Shown in pieces: positions 11,309-19,393 of a DNA stretch of 46,983 nt; positions within the stretch are counted from its first letter, which is position 1, and each line of letters starts with the position of its first letter. The stretch comes from Verrucomicrobiota bacterium. GTDB lineage: Bacteria > Verrucomicrobiota > Verrucomicrobiia > Limisphaerales > SXTU01. The translations under genes and the position numbers were made by a program. The stretch is taken from contig VHDH01000014.1 in the NCBI GenBank assembly GCA_016871445.1, positions 1-46,983 of the forward strand, given 5' to 3'. The notes under the pieces are model-generated. The model had not been told where the DNA came from. It made no database searches and worked only from the letters and a program-made list of their open reading frames with translations.

Positions 11309-11599
11309 ATGCGCCACCGACTGCACGTTAAAACTGGCGACGAAATCGTCGTTCTCACCGGCAAGGACAAGGGCAAGCGCGGTAAGATTAAATCCGTGCT
11401 GACCAAGCGCTGCCGCGTCCTCGTCGAGGGCGTCAACCTTCAGAAAAAGCACCTCAAGAAAAGCCAGCAGCATCCCAATGGCACCATTCTAGAGCGTGAA
11501 GGTTCCATTCACGCCTCCAATGTCATGCTTGCGACCAAGTTTGACGCTCGCCGCGCCAAGCGCACCGTTGCTGACCCGGCCCCTGCCGCCACCGTCTGA
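11309..11599 (+). CDS. rplX: 50S ribosomal protein L24
   Basis: L24 initiates large-subunit assembly and sits near the tunnel exit. The 96 residues contain the KOW motif (GDEIVVLTGKDKGKRGKI, about residues 10-27) and the EGVNLQKKHLKKSQQHPNG segment. A short Ala/Pro tail ends the protein. The start is two bases after rplN. Confidence 0.96.
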   Translation: MRHRLHVKTGDEIVVLTGKDKGKRGKIKSVLTKRCRVLVEGVNLQKKHLKKSQQHPNGTILEREGSIHASNVMLATKFDARRAKRTVADPAPAATV

Positions 11600-11603
11600 C
11601 CTT

Positions 11604-12146
11604 ATGGAATCCCGCCTTTATCAAAAATACCGCGACCAAGTCCGGCCCGCTCTAATGCAGCAGCGCGGTTACCGGAATCTCCATCAAGTCCCCAAGCTGG
11701 AGAAAATCGTAATCAACATGGGCGTAAGTGCTGCGCTGGAGAAGAGCGCGATCGATGATGCGGCCAAAGATCTAGCTGCCATCACTGGCCGGCGGCCTGT
11801 GATTGCCAAGGCGCGCAAGAGCGTGGCCAACTTCAAGTTGCGGCAGCATCAGCCCTGTGCGTGTTTCGTTACGCTGCGGCGGGATGCGATGTACGAGTTT
11901 TTCGACCGCCTCGTGGCTACGGCCTTGCCGCGCATCCGGGACTTCCGGGGCATCAGCCCGCGTAAGTTTGACGGCCGGGGTAATTACTCCTTGGGTCTCC
12001 CCGATCAGACCATTTTTCCCGAAATTGACTTGGACAAGATTAAGCGTCAGCAGGGCATGGACGTGACCATCGTGACCAGCGCACCGACCGATGGTGAGGC
12101 GCGGGACCTGCTCAAGTTGATGGGGATGCCTTTCGCCGAGAAGTGA
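11604..12146 (+). CDS. rplE: 50S ribosomal protein L5
   Basis: L5 binds 5S rRNA and contacts P-site tRNA and S13. The open frame extends upstream into rplX, but ATG 11604 gives the usual 180 residues and begins four bases after rplX (MESRLYQKYRDQVRP). Family segments include EKIVINMGVS, ARKSVANFKLR and PRIRDFRGISPRKFDGRGNY. The common GxPxGxxVTLR motif is varied here, reading HQPCACFVTLR with two adjacent-spaced cysteines. Confidence 0.96.
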   Translation: MESRLYQKYRDQVRPALMQQRGYRNLHQVPKLEKIVINMGVSAALEKSAIDDAAKDLAAITGRRPVIAKARKSVANFKLRQHQPCACFVTLRRDAMYEFFDRLVATALPRIRDFRGISPRKFDGRGNYSLGLPDQTIFPEIDLDKIKRQQGMDVTIVTSAPTDGEARDLLKLMGMPFAEK

Positions 12147-12158
12147 TGTCCTGAGCAA

Positions 12159-12193
12159 CGAACTTTAAACTCCGAACCAAGAACCCTCGAACA
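12159..12193 (+). repeat. Degenerate 7-nt tandem repeat between rplE and rpsN
   Basis: Five successive 7-base units (starting at 12159, 12166, 12173, 12180, 12187) mostly carry the core GAAC in the same position: CGAACTT, TAAACTC, CGAACCA, AGAACCC, TCGAACA (core shifted by one base in the last). They fill most of the 49-base gap before rpsN. See the related arrays at 34238 and 34988. Confidence 0.5.
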
Positions 12194-12195
12194 AT

Positions 12196-12465
12196 ATGGC
12201 TAAGACCGCCTGGTTGGAGCGCGATAAGCGCAAGCAGAAGACAGTGAAGAAATACGCCGCCAAGCGCGCTGAATTGAAGGCGAAGAAGGACTACGCCGGT
12301 TTGGCGCAGCTCCCGCGCGATGCTTCGCCCGTACGACAGGTGAACCGCTGCGCCGTCAGCGGTCGCCGGCACGGCTTCCTGCGCAAGTATGGTGTATCCC
12401 GCCTGACCTTCCGTGAACTAGCTCTGAGCGGCATGATCCCCGGAGTGACCAAAGCAAGCTGGTAA
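12196..12465 (+). CDS. rpsN: 30S ribosomal protein S14 (zinc-independent type)
   Basis: S14 is a late 30S head protein. The 89-residue length and the single cysteine in [17 protein letters not shown] show that this is the zinc-free form, which lacks the two CxxC pairs of the zinc form. The C-terminus ([11 protein letters not shown]) is canonical. It starts 49 bases after rplE, and this gap is filled by a degenerate 7-base repeat. Confidence 0.96.
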   Translation: MAKTAWLERDKRKQKTVKKYAAKRAELKAKKDYAGLAQLPRDASPVRQVNRCAVSGRRHGFLRKYGVSRLTFRELALSGMIPGVTKASW

Positions 12466-12466
12466 T

Positions 12467-12856
12467 ATGAGCGACCCCATTGCTGACCTACTTACCCGCA
12501 TCCGCAACGCCGGCAACGCCTTGCTGCCGACCGTCGAGATTCCGCACTCCAAACTGAAGGAGAACATCGCCCACGTCCTTAAGCGTGAGGGCTGGATCAG
12601 CGACGTGGCCGTTGAGGGCGAGGTCGCGAAAAAGCGCATCAAGCTCAAGCTCAAATACGCTGGTCGCCGCAGTGTCATAGACGGCCTTAAGCGCGTCAGC
12701 AGTCCTGGGCTGCGGCGTTACGTGGGCGCGCAAGAAATCCCCCGCGTCCGCAACGGCATGGGTACCGCCATTCTTTCTACGCCCGCCGGCATCCTGACCG
12801 GTAACGAGGCCCGCCGCCAGAATGTCGGCGGCGAGTTGCTTTGCTACGTTTGGTAA
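12467..12856 (+). CDS. rpsH: 30S ribosomal protein S8
   Basis: S8 binds the central domain of 16S rRNA and represses the spc operon in E. coli. The 129 residues run from MSDPIADLLTRIRNA to the canonical GGELLCYVW end. The motif VLSTPAG-like (ILSTPAGILTG) is present. It starts one base after rpsN. Confidence 0.97.
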   Translation: MSDPIADLLTRIRNAGNALLPTVEIPHSKLKENIAHVLKREGWISDVAVEGEVAKKRIKLKLKYAGRRSVIDGLKRVSSPGLRRYVGAQEIPRVRNGMGTAILSTPAGILTGNEARRQNVGGELLCYVW

Positions 12857-12873
12857 CTTTTCCTGCTACGCAT

Positions 12874-13410
12874 ATGTCACGCATTGGTAAACAGCCTGTA
12901 AGCATCCCGGCCAAGGTCAAGGTTGAGGTGCGCGGTCGCCAGGTTCTCGTCGAAGGCCCGAAGGGCAAGTTGCAGCAAGCCATCCCCGCACGCGTTACCG
13001 CCGCCGTGGACAAGGACAAGGTCTTGGTCGCCCGTGACGGCGACGACGCCGAGGCTAAAGCGCTGCATGGCCTGACGCGTGCCTTGATTAACAACATGGT
13101 CAAGGGCGTCAGCGAGGGCTACGTCAAGAAGCTCGAAATCCACGGTGTCGGTTTCAAGGCCGCGGTGAAGGGCAAACAGCTTGACCTCGCGTTAGGCTTT
13201 TCGCACCCGATTCTCTTCAACATCCCCGACCAGATTAAAATTACCGTGGACGAGAACACCAAGCTCACCGTCGAAGGTCCCGACAAGCAGGTTGTCGGAC
13301 AGGTAGCCGCCGAGATTCGCGGCTACTACCCGCCCGAGCCATACAAGGGCAAGGGCGTCCGCTACGTGGGCGAGCACATCGTCCGCAAGGAAGGCAAGAC
13401 GGTGCAGTAA
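12874..13410 (+). CDS. rplF: 50S ribosomal protein L6
   Basis: L6 is a two-domain protein at the base of the factor-binding stalk. An in-frame ATG at 12841 lies inside rpsH; ATG 12874 is preferred because it yields the standard start MSRIGKQPVSIP and 178 residues. The C-terminal signature PPEPYKGKGVRYVGE is intact. The start lies 17 bases after rpsH. Confidence 0.96.
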   Translation: MSRIGKQPVSIPAKVKVEVRGRQVLVEGPKGKLQQAIPARVTAAVDKDKVLVARDGDDAEAKALHGLTRALINNMVKGVSEGYVKKLEIHGVGFKAAVKGKQLDLALGFSHPILFNIPDQIKITVDENTKLTVEGPDKQVVGQVAAEIRGYYPPEPYKGKGVRYVGEHIVRKEGKTVQ

Positions 13411-13446
13411 TTTTTGGGCTACGGCTGACACCGTGGTTCACATGTC

Positions 13447-13809
13447 ATGAGAACTCAGAAGAAACAACAGCTTCGCCAACTCCGCGTCTGGCGCATTCGC
13501 AAAAAAGTCGTTGGCACTGCCGCGCGCCCGCGCATGAGCGTCACGTTCACCGGGCAACACATTTACGTGCAGTTCATTGACGACGGCAAGGGCGTGACCC
13601 TTGCCGCGGCTTCGACTCGCGCGAAGCAGTCAGGTGGCGCGAAACTTGCCGCGAACGTTAAGAGTGCTGTCGTCGTCGGCAGGGCGGCCGCCGAAGCCGC
13701 CAAAGCCAAAGGCATTTCCGCCGTGGTATTTGACCGCCGGGGCGCGCAATTTCATGGCAAAGTGAAAGCGCTAGCCGATGCCGCTCGAGAGGCCGGCCTG
13801 CAATTTTAA
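13447..13809 (+). CDS. rplR: 50S ribosomal protein L18
   Basis: L18 binds 5S rRNA with L5. The 120-residue protein has a basic N-terminal tail and family segments [20 protein letters not shown] and [27 protein letters not shown]. It starts 36 bases after rplF with no ribosome binding site. Confidence 0.96.
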   Translation: MRTQKKQQLRQLRVWRIRKKVVGTAARPRMSVTFTGQHIYVQFIDDGKGVTLAAASTRAKQSGGAKLAANVKSAVVVGRAAAEAAKAKGISAVVFDRRGAQFHGKVKALADAAREAGLQF

Positions 13810-13831
13810 CCGCGAACAGGAGACTTGAATC

Positions 13832-14497
13832 GTGTCTGAAACAAATCCCAATCCCCCCGAGGCCGCCGTCGAACAGGCTCCAGTCCCCGCTGCAGCATCC
13901 GGCCCGGCCGAGCGCAGTGAGCGTGGTGAACGCGGTGAACGCGGTGGCCGTGGTCGTGGCCCTGGTCGCGGCGGCCCCCGCCGGCGCATGGACAGTGACC
14001 AGCCCGCTGAGCCGAGCGAGTTCACCGAGAAGGTCATTTATATCAATCGCTCTGCGAAGGTCGTGAAGGGCGGTCGCCGCTTTAGCTTCAGCGCACTCGT
14101 GGTCACTGGCGATCGTAAAGGGCGCATTGGTATCGGGCTGGGCAAGGCCGCCGAGGTGTCAGACGCAATTAAGAAGGGTGGCGAGGCTTCGAAGCAGAAC
14201 ATGATGTCCGTGTCGCTTAACGGCGCGACCATTCCGCACGACGCTTATTGCGTGTTTGATGGCGCGAAAGTGCTCCTGCGACCCGCCTCGCCCGGCACTG
14301 GCCTCATCGCTGGTAAGACCGTTCGCGCAGTGCTCGAGACCGTCGGCATTAAAGATGTATTGAGCAAATCGCTTGGCTCTAAGAACGCGGCGAACGTCGC
14401 CAAAGCAACTTTGGCTGCGCTGCAAAGCCTCCGCCTCCGCGAGGACGTGGCGAAGCGCCGCGGCGTGCAACTCAGCGGTTCGAAGTCGGCCGCCTAA
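13832..14497 (+). CDS. rpsE: 30S ribosomal protein S5 with RG-rich N-terminal extension
   Basis: S5 contributes to decoding fidelity and the mRNA entry channel. The core is recognised by [18 protein letters not shown] and the C-terminal [16 protein letters not shown]. The 221-residue product is about 50 residues longer than the family norm because of an N-terminal tail: about 27 Ala/Pro/Glu-rich residues and then an Arg/Gly-rich stretch (about 28-52) with repeated RGER and RGG units. The start is GTG 13832, chosen because an AGGAG lies 10 bases upstream; this is one of the clearest ribosome binding sites in the block. No rpmD follows, and rplO starts 12 bases later. Confidence 0.95.
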   Translation: MSETNPNPPEAAVEQAPVPAAASGPAERSERGERGERGGRGRGPGRGGPRRRMDSDQPAEPSEFTEKVIYINRSAKVVKGGRRFSFSALVVTGDRKGRIGIGLGKAAEVSDAIKKGGEASKQNMMSVSLNGATIPHDAYCVFDGAKVLLRPASPGTGLIAGKTVRAVLETVGIKDVLSKSLGSKNAANVAKATLAALQSLRLREDVAKRRGVQLSGSKSAA

Positions 14498-14509
14498 CCC
14501 CCGTTTCTC

Positions 14510-14992
14510 ATGACGATGCGTCTCCACAATCTCAAGCCCCGTCCCGGTGCGAAGCACCGTAAGAAGCGCCTCGGCCAGGGCGAATCCAGCGGCCACGGTA
14601 AAACCTCTGGGCGCGGCGGCAAAGGACAGTCCGCGCGCAGCGGCTCGTCTATTCGACCCACATTCGAGGGTGGCCAAATGCCGCTTTTCCGCCGCTTACC
14701 CAAGCGCGGCTTTAGTAATGCCCGGTTTGCCACCACCTATTTGCCCGTCAATGTCGAGAGCTTAAACGACTTCGAAAACGGCTCCCGGGTGGACCAGGAA
14801 ACGCTTCGTCAGAGTGGTTTGGCCAAGGGCAAGTCCAGTGGGGGTATCAAGATTCTCGGCGATGGCAAGCTCACCAAGAAGCTAACCGTGGTGGCGGACG
14901 CGTTCAGCGCGTCTGCTCGCAAGCAGATCGAGGCTCTCGGCGGCGCCTGTGAGGCGCCAGCCCCGAAGCCGGCAGCCCCAAAGGCCGCTTAG
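14510..14992 (+). CDS. rplO: 50S ribosomal protein L15
   Basis: L15 is a late assembly protein that threads through the large subunit. The 160 residues contain the basic Gly-rich N-terminal arm (RLHNLKPRPGAKHRKKRLGQ) with GRGGKGQSARSG, and a FEGGQMPLFRRLPKRGF segment. An Ala/Pro/Lys tail ends it. The start could be ATG 14510 or ATG 14516; the latter gives the family-typical MRLHNLKP. It directly follows rpsE because rpmD (L30) is absent. Confidence 0.95.
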   Translation: MTMRLHNLKPRPGAKHRKKRLGQGESSGHGKTSGRGGKGQSARSGSSIRPTFEGGQMPLFRRLPKRGFSNARFATTYLPVNVESLNDFENGSRVDQETLRQSGLAKGKSSGGIKILGDGKLTKKLTVVADAFSASARKQIEALGGACEAPAPKPAAPKAA

Positions 14993-15013
14993 TCCCGGCG
15001 GACGCTGCGCCCC

Positions 15014-16405
15014 ATGCTCAAGAACATCGTCAATACGTTCGTCAACTGCTTCAAGATCGCGGAGTTGAAGGATCGAATATTCTTCACCTTGATCTTGTTG
15101 GCCATCTGCCGGCTCATCTCGATGCTGCCGTTGCCGGGGTTGGATGGACAAGCGTTGCAGGCGTTTTTTGATGAAGTGGCTAAGAAGGATGGAGGCGGGT
15201 TGCTGGGCATGTATTCCATGTTCACGGGCGGTGCGCTGGAGCGCTGCGGCATCGGGTCGCTGGGTATCATGCCTTACATCAGCGCCACCATCATCATTCA
15301 GCTCCTCAGCGCGGTGATTCCCCAGTTAAGCAAGCTCGCTCGCGAGGAGGGCGGTCGCGCGAAGATCATTCAATACGGACGTTACCTCACAGTCGTTCTA
15401 TGCCTCGGGCAGGGGTTCGTCATGGCGATGGCGTGGGAGAATCCGGAAAAGATTTTTCAGGGTTTCACGGGTCAACTCGTGGGGGATCCGGGGTTGGGTT
15501 ACCGGTTACAAACCACGCTTTTGTTAACGACGGGAACGCTGTTGATGATGTGGCTGGGCGAGCAGATCAGCGAGCGGGGCATCGGCAACGGGGTGTCGCT
15601 GGTGATCACGGTGGGCATTCTGGCTCGGGTGCCGCAGACGGTGCAGGCGTTGTGGGAGATGTTCGTGACGCCGGAGGGAATTACGGCCAAATTCAATTTG
15701 TTCCATGGGGTAGCATTGGTGTTGTTGCTGCTGGCGGTGATCGCGGGGGTGATTGCGGTCACGCAGGCGCAGCGGAAGATTCCGGTGCAGTACGCGCAGC
15801 GGAACGTGGGCCGGAAAATGGTGCAGGGCGGCAGCTCATTCATGCCGTTGAAGGTGAATTATGCAGGCGTGATGCCGATCATCTTTGCGCAGGCAATCCT
15901 AATGTTCCCGGAAAAGTTGCTGGGGATGGCGGGGCAGGCCCTAGATGTGAAGTTCCTTGTGGATCTGTCGGTGCATTTCCGGGAGGACCAGTGGGCGCAC
16001 ATGGGGGCGCTGGCCGCAATGATCTTGTTTTTCTCTTACTTCTGGGTGGCCACGCAGTTCAACGAGGTGCAGATCGCGGATGACTTGAAGAAGTATGGTG
16101 GCTACATCCCCGGGGTGCGGCCTGGGCAGGCCACCAGTGATTACCTGCATCACACGATGAGTCGGATAACGCTGGCAGGGGCGATCTTCTTGTGCGTGAT
16201 CGCAATCATCCCGACGTTCATGACGCGGTCGTTTGGGATCAATTATTTTGTGTCGCAGTTTTTCGGAGGCACGAGCCTGCTAATCACGGTGGGCGTGGTG
16301 CTAGACACGATGCGAATGATGGAGAGTCACCTCTTAATGCGCCATTACGACGGTTTTTTAAGCACCGGGAAGGGGAAAGGACCAAGGTTGCGGGGAAGGT
16401 TTTGA
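15014..16405 (+). CDS. secY: Protein translocase subunit SecY
   Basis: SecY forms the inner-membrane channel of the Sec translocon. The 463 residues include about ten hydrophobic segments and family motifs: GLGIMPYISA-like (SLGIMPYISATIIIQLL), EEGGRAKIIQYGRYLT, GEQISERGIGNGVSL and QRKIPVQYAQR. The C-terminal cytoplasmic tail ends LMRHYDGFLSTGKGKGPRLRGRF-like and is normal. It starts 21 bases after rplO. From here to rpmJ, codons prefer G in the third position, unlike the C- and T-ending codons of the ribosomal genes on both sides. adk, often the next gene, is absent. Confidence 0.97.
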   Translation: MLKNIVNTFVNCFKIAELKDRIFFTLILLAICRLISMLPLPGLDGQALQAFFDEVAKKDGGGLLGMYSMFTGGALERCGIGSLGIMPYISATIIIQLLSAVIPQLSKLAREEGGRAKIIQYGRYLTVVLCLGQGFVMAMAWENPEKIFQGFTGQLVGDPGLGYRLQTTLLLTTGTLLMMWLGEQISERGIGNGVSLVITVGILARVPQTVQALWEMFVTPEGITAKFNLFHGVALVLLLLAVIAGVIAVTQAQRKIPVQYAQRNVGRKMVQGGSSFMPLKVNYAGVMPIIFAQAILMFPEKLLGMAGQALDVKFLVDLSVHFREDQWAHMGALAAMILFFSYFWVATQFNEVQIADDLKKYGGYIPGVRPGQATSDYLHHTMSRITLAGAIFLCVIAIIPTFMTRSFGINYFVSQFFGGTSLLITVGVVLDTMRMMESHLLMRHYDGFLSTGKGKGPRLRGRF

Positions 16406-16476
16406 AAGTAGAGTGTGAAATGGGTGAATCGACCATCACCAACAGGAAATGTGGTCTGTTTTTTACGAATTGTTCT

Positions 16477-16553
16477 TTGAAGGTCGGCAATTGGAATTGA
16501 AGGTTCGGAATTTGATCTGAAATCTGACGTCTATAGTCGAAAGTCTGTGGCGA
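16477..16553 (+). repeat. Degenerate 7-nt repeat array between secY and map
   Basis: Eleven 7-base steps fit exactly between 16477 and the map start codon. Recurring units include TCGGAAT/TCGGCAA, TGAAGGT and GAAATCT/GACGTCT/AAAGTCT. The stretch is richer in A and T than its neighbours. The periodicity is decayed and was judged by eye. Confidence 0.35.
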
Positions 16554-17333
16554 ATGATTGTCTATAAGACAGAGCGCGAGCAGGACATCATGCGGGCTGC
16601 TGGGGCGATAGCTTCAGTAGTGCTGAATGAAGTCGGGGCGTTTGTTCGGCCCGGCTTGACGACGCGGGAGATCGATGAGTTCGCGGCAGGGCGCATCCGG
16701 CATTACGGGGCAAAGAGCGCGTTCCTCGGTTACCGAAAGTATCCATGCAACATTTGCATCTCGGTTAACGAAGAAGTGGTGCACGGGCTGGCGGGGCCGC
16801 GGCGGATCCAATTCGGCGACATCATCAGCCTGGATGTAGGAGTGCGATACCAGGACTACATCGGGGATACGGCCAAGACGGTGGCGGTGGGTGGGTGCGG
16901 TTTGTTGGCGCAAAAACTGATTGATGTGACGACGCAAGCCTTGTATAGAGGAATTTCCCGCGCGATGGCCGGGAACCGCGTGGTAGACATCTCGCGGGCG
17001 GTGCAGAGTTACGTTGAGGCAAACGGCTTCAGCGTAGTGCGGGAGTTTGTCGGGCACGGCGTGGGTCGCACGGTGCACGAAGACCCGCAGGTGCCGAACT
17101 TTGTGGAGCCGGGCAAGGGCACGGTGAAACTAAAGCCGGGTATGACGATCGCGATCGAACCGATGGTGAATGCAGGCACGCCGGCGGTGAAGGTGCTGGG
17201 CGACCAGTGGACCGTGGTGACGCAGGACGGGTTGCCGTCGGCGCACATGGAGCACACAGTGCTCATTACTGATGGTGAGCCGGAAATTTTAACATGTCCG
17301 GAGAATCTGCCTTCGTCGTTGCAGGCGCGGTAG
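16554..17333 (+). CDS. map: Methionine aminopeptidase, type I
   Basis: This enzyme removes the initiator methionine from new proteins in the cytoplasm. The five metal ligands of the pita-bread fold are all present: D94 (SLDVGV), D105 (GDTAKT), H168 ([12 protein letters not shown]), E202 (IEPMV) and E233 (MEHTVLIT). H77 matches the substrate-contacting histidine. The 259-residue length is standard for type I without a zinc-finger extension. The gap of 148 bases after secY holds decayed 7-base repeats and no adk. Its last 40 bases overlap the start of infA. Confidence 0.96.
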   Translation: MIVYKTEREQDIMRAAGAIASVVLNEVGAFVRPGLTTREIDEFAAGRIRHYGAKSAFLGYRKYPCNICISVNEEVVHGLAGPRRIQFGDIISLDVGVRYQDYIGDTAKTVAVGGCGLLAQKLIDVTTQALYRGISRAMAGNRVVDISRAVQSYVEANGFSVVREFVGHGVGRTVHEDPQVPNFVEPGKGTVKLKPGMTIAIEPMVNAGTPAVKVLGDQWTVVTQDGLPSAHMEHTVLITDGEPEILTCPENLPSSLQAR

Positions 17334-17518
17334 TGGAAGTGACGGTGAGCGGGCTGCTCCGAGTGGAGTTGGCCAATGGCCACCAATTGCTAGGCCACGT
17401 GGTGAAACGGCAGCGGGCGCGGGTGGCGCGGGTGCCGGTGGGCGCGACGGTGATGGTAAAATTGTCGCCCGGCGACTTGTCGCACGGGCAGGTGATGTTA
17501 AACGAAGAAAATTTATGA
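17294..17518 (+). CDS. infA: Translation initiation factor IF-1 (divergent)
   Basis: IF-1 blocks the A site during initiation. The 74-residue OB-fold protein is recognised by [17 protein letters not shown] and [17 protein letters not shown], which align with the family. The central loop, usually SGKMRKNYIRI, is replaced by [11 protein letters not shown], so the copy is divergent though equally basic. The start at 17294 lies 40 bases inside map. The end overlaps rpmJ by four bases (ATGA), so map, infA and rpmJ are translationally linked. Confidence 0.88.
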   Translation: MSGESAFVVAGAVVEVTVSGLLRVELANGHQLLGHVVKRQRARVARVPVGATVMVKLSPGDLSHGQVMLNEENL

Positions 17519-17628
17519 AAGTCAGGGCGTCGGTGAAAAAAATGTGCGAAAACTGCAAGATCGTGAAGCGCAAGAACGTGATTCGCGTGATTTGCACGAA
17601 CGCGCGGCACAAGCAACGGCAGGGTTAA
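17515..17628 (+). CDS. rpmJ: 50S ribosomal protein L36
   Basis: L36 is a tiny zinc-ribbon protein of the large subunit. The 37-residue product reads [20 protein letters not shown] at its start and ends HKQRQG. The zinc ligands are C11, C14, C27 and H32, so this is the zinc-binding form. The ATG overlaps the infA stop codon. The short length is normal. Confidence 0.95.
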   Translation: MKVRASVKKMCENCKIVKRKNVIRVICTNARHKQRQG

Positions 17629-17640
17629 ACGAGAGAATTT

Positions 17641-18036
17641 ATGGCACGCATACTTGGTGTAGATATCCCCGGCGACAAGCGCATCGACATTGCGCTGCGT
17701 TACATTTACGGCATCGGCCCGGTCAACGCCCGAGCGATCATCGCGCAGGCGCAGATTGACCCCGCCATCCGCGCGAAGAACCTCACCGAGGCGCAGCTCT
17801 CGCAGATCGTCCACGCGATCCAAGACGGGAAGTATGTGATCGAAGGTGACCTGCGTCGCGAACTAGGCCTCAATCTCAAGCGCCTTCAGGCCATTAAATG
17901 CTACCGCGGCGTACGGCACTTGAAAAACCTTCCCGTGCGCGGCCAGCGCACCCAGACCAACGCCCGTACCCGCAAAGGCCCCCGTCGCACCGTCGGGGTT
18001 CAGCGCGCCGCCAAGCCTGCTGCTGCTGCCGCTTAA
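17641..18036 (+). CDS. rpsM: 30S ribosomal protein S13
   Basis: S13 bridges the 30S head to L5 and to tRNA. The 131-residue product starts [20 protein letters not shown] and carries the C-terminal [19 protein letters not shown] signature, followed by an Ala-rich tail. A GAGAG lies six bases before the ATG. It opens the alpha part of the cluster 12 bases after rpmJ. Codon choice returns here to the C-ending pattern of the other ribosomal genes. Confidence 0.97.
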   Translation: MARILGVDIPGDKRIDIALRYIYGIGPVNARAIIAQAQIDPAIRAKNLTEAQLSQIVHAIQDGKYVIEGDLRRELGLNLKRLQAIKCYRGVRHLKNLPVRGQRTQTNARTRKGPRRTVGVQRAAKPAAAAA

Positions 18037-18059
18037 TTTTCCTCAACTGAAACATCGTT

Positions 18060-18647
18060 ATGGCCGAAGAGAAGAAGAAATCTGCAGCTCAGAAGAAAGA
18101 CCCGAAGCCCGAGGCTCAAGCAGCCGCGCCCGTCGCCGAGCCGAAGAAGGACGTTGCCGCGTCCGCCGCTCCTGGGGCCACTCCCGCCAGTGCTCCAGCC
18201 GCAACAGGCCTCGCCGCTGCTGCCGCCGCGCCCACTGCCGCTGAGTTGCTTGCGGATGAGAATGCCGGCAAGAAAATCGTCAAGGCTAAGGGCGCCAAGA
18301 ACGTCGCCATCGGCATTGCGCATATCCGCTCGTCTTTTAACAACACCAACGTTTCCATCACAGACATGCAGGGCAACGTGATCGGCTGGTCTACCGCCGG
18401 CCGCGTGGGCTTCAAAGGGTCGCGCAAGAGCACTGCATTCGCTGCGCAGCAGGCCGCGCAGGACGCTGCTCGCCAAGCCATGGCGCACGGTTTGCGAGAG
18501 GTTGAAATCCGCGTCAGCGGACCCGGCTCCGGCCGCGAGTCCGCCATTCGCGCCTTGCAGGCCATCGGGCTTGAAATTTCCACCATCAAGGACGTGACCC
18601 CGGTGCCGCATAACGGTTGCCGTCCCCGCAAAAAGCGCCGCGTCTAG
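18060..18647 (+). CDS. rpsK: 30S ribosomal protein S11 with long N-terminal extension
   Basis: S11 sits on the 30S platform near the Shine-Dalgarno helix. The core (about residues 80-195) has [29 protein letters not shown] and the C-terminal [18 protein letters not shown]. The full protein has 195 residues against about 129 in most bacteria. The extra 66 or so residues are an N-terminal tail: a lysine-rich start, then an Ala/Pro/Thr-rich low-complexity stretch up to about residue 64. The ATG at 18060 is the only suitable upstream start and has no ribosome binding site. Confidence 0.95.
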   Translation: MAEEKKKSAAQKKDPKPEAQAAAPVAEPKKDVAASAAPGATPASAPAATGLAAAAAAPTAAELLADENAGKKIVKAKGAKNVAIGIAHIRSSFNNTNVSITDMQGNVIGWSTAGRVGFKGSRKSTAFAAQQAAQDAARQAMAHGLREVEIRVSGPGSGRESAIRALQAIGLEISTIKDVTPVPHNGCRPRKKRRV

Positions 18648-18676
18648 TCACCCTTCACGTCCCACGATTCAAGCAT

Positions 18677-19288
18677 ATGGCTCGTTACACAGGTCCCCGC
18701 GTTCGCGTTAGCCGCCGTTTTGGTATCCCCATTTTCGGCCCGTCGAAGTATCTTGAGCGCCGTAATTATCCGCCCGGGGTGCACGGCCCCAAGGGCGCGC
18801 GTCGCAAGTCCACCGACTACGGTCTAGGTCTTATCGAGAAGCAAAAGCTCCGCTTCTACTACGGGCTACAGGAGCGGCAGTTCCGAAACGTGTATGAAAA
18901 GGCCCTCCGCCGGCGCGGCGTCACGGGTGAGCAAATGCTCCAGATTCTCGAGACCCGCCTCGATAGCGTCGTTTTTGGCCTTGGCTTCGCCACCACCCGT
19001 GCTGCCGCTCGCCAGATGGTCGGCCATGGCCACGTGAAGGTGAACGGCCGCAAGGTCAGTGTCGCCTCCTACGCCGTCAAGGTGAACGATGTGATCGAGG
19101 TACGCGACTCTAGCGTTTCGCGTCAGCTCGCAACCAAGAACCTAGAGCTGTCCACCGCCCGTGCGGTGCCCGAATGGCTGACGCTTAACAAGGACGCCTT
19201 TAAAGGCACTCTCATGCGCGTGCCGTCGCGCGACGAGATCCACCCCATCGCCAACGAGCAGGCGGTGGTTGAATTTTATTCCCGCTAA
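18677..19288 (+). CDS. rpsD: 30S ribosomal protein S4 (zinc-free type)
   Basis: S4 starts 30S assembly and, in E. coli, represses the alpha operon. ATG 18677 is chosen over an upstream in-frame codon inside rpsK because it gives the normal 203 residues starting MARYTGPRVRVSRRFG. No cysteines occur in the N-terminal region, so it is the zinc-free form. The S4 RNA-binding domain (ETRLDSVVFGLGFATTRAAA, RQMVGHGHVKVNG) is intact. Confidence 0.97.
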   Translation: MARYTGPRVRVSRRFGIPIFGPSKYLERRNYPPGVHGPKGARRKSTDYGLGLIEKQKLRFYYGLQERQFRNVYEKALRRRGVTGEQMLQILETRLDSVVFGLGFATTRAAARQMVGHGHVKVNGRKVSVASYAVKVNDVIEVRDSSVSRQLATKNLELSTARAVPEWLTLNKDAFKGTLMRVPSRDEIHPIANEQAVVEFYSR

Positions 19289-19295
19289 ACTAACC

Positions 19296-19346
19296 GTCCC
19301 CGCGGCCCGGGGACATAACGCAATTACATGGGCCGGCGCGCGCCGG
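19296..19346 (+). promoter_or_regulatory. Two GC-rich hairpins between rpsD and rpoA
   Basis: A 7-bp perfect stem (19296-19302 with 19308-19314, 5-base loop) is followed by a GC palindrome (19333-19346). Neither is followed by a T-tract. They lie in the 105-base rpsD-rpoA gap and may modulate rpoA expression or mRNA processing. Confidence 0.35.
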
Positions 19347-19393
19347 GAATAACGCCGTCGGCCAGATTAAAATTGCAGAAAAAGTAACCACCC

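Noticed and set aside
15400-16083. Gly/Ala-rich open frame of 227 codons in another frame of secY
   Set aside because: It is a frame shadow caused by the G-rich codon use of secY.
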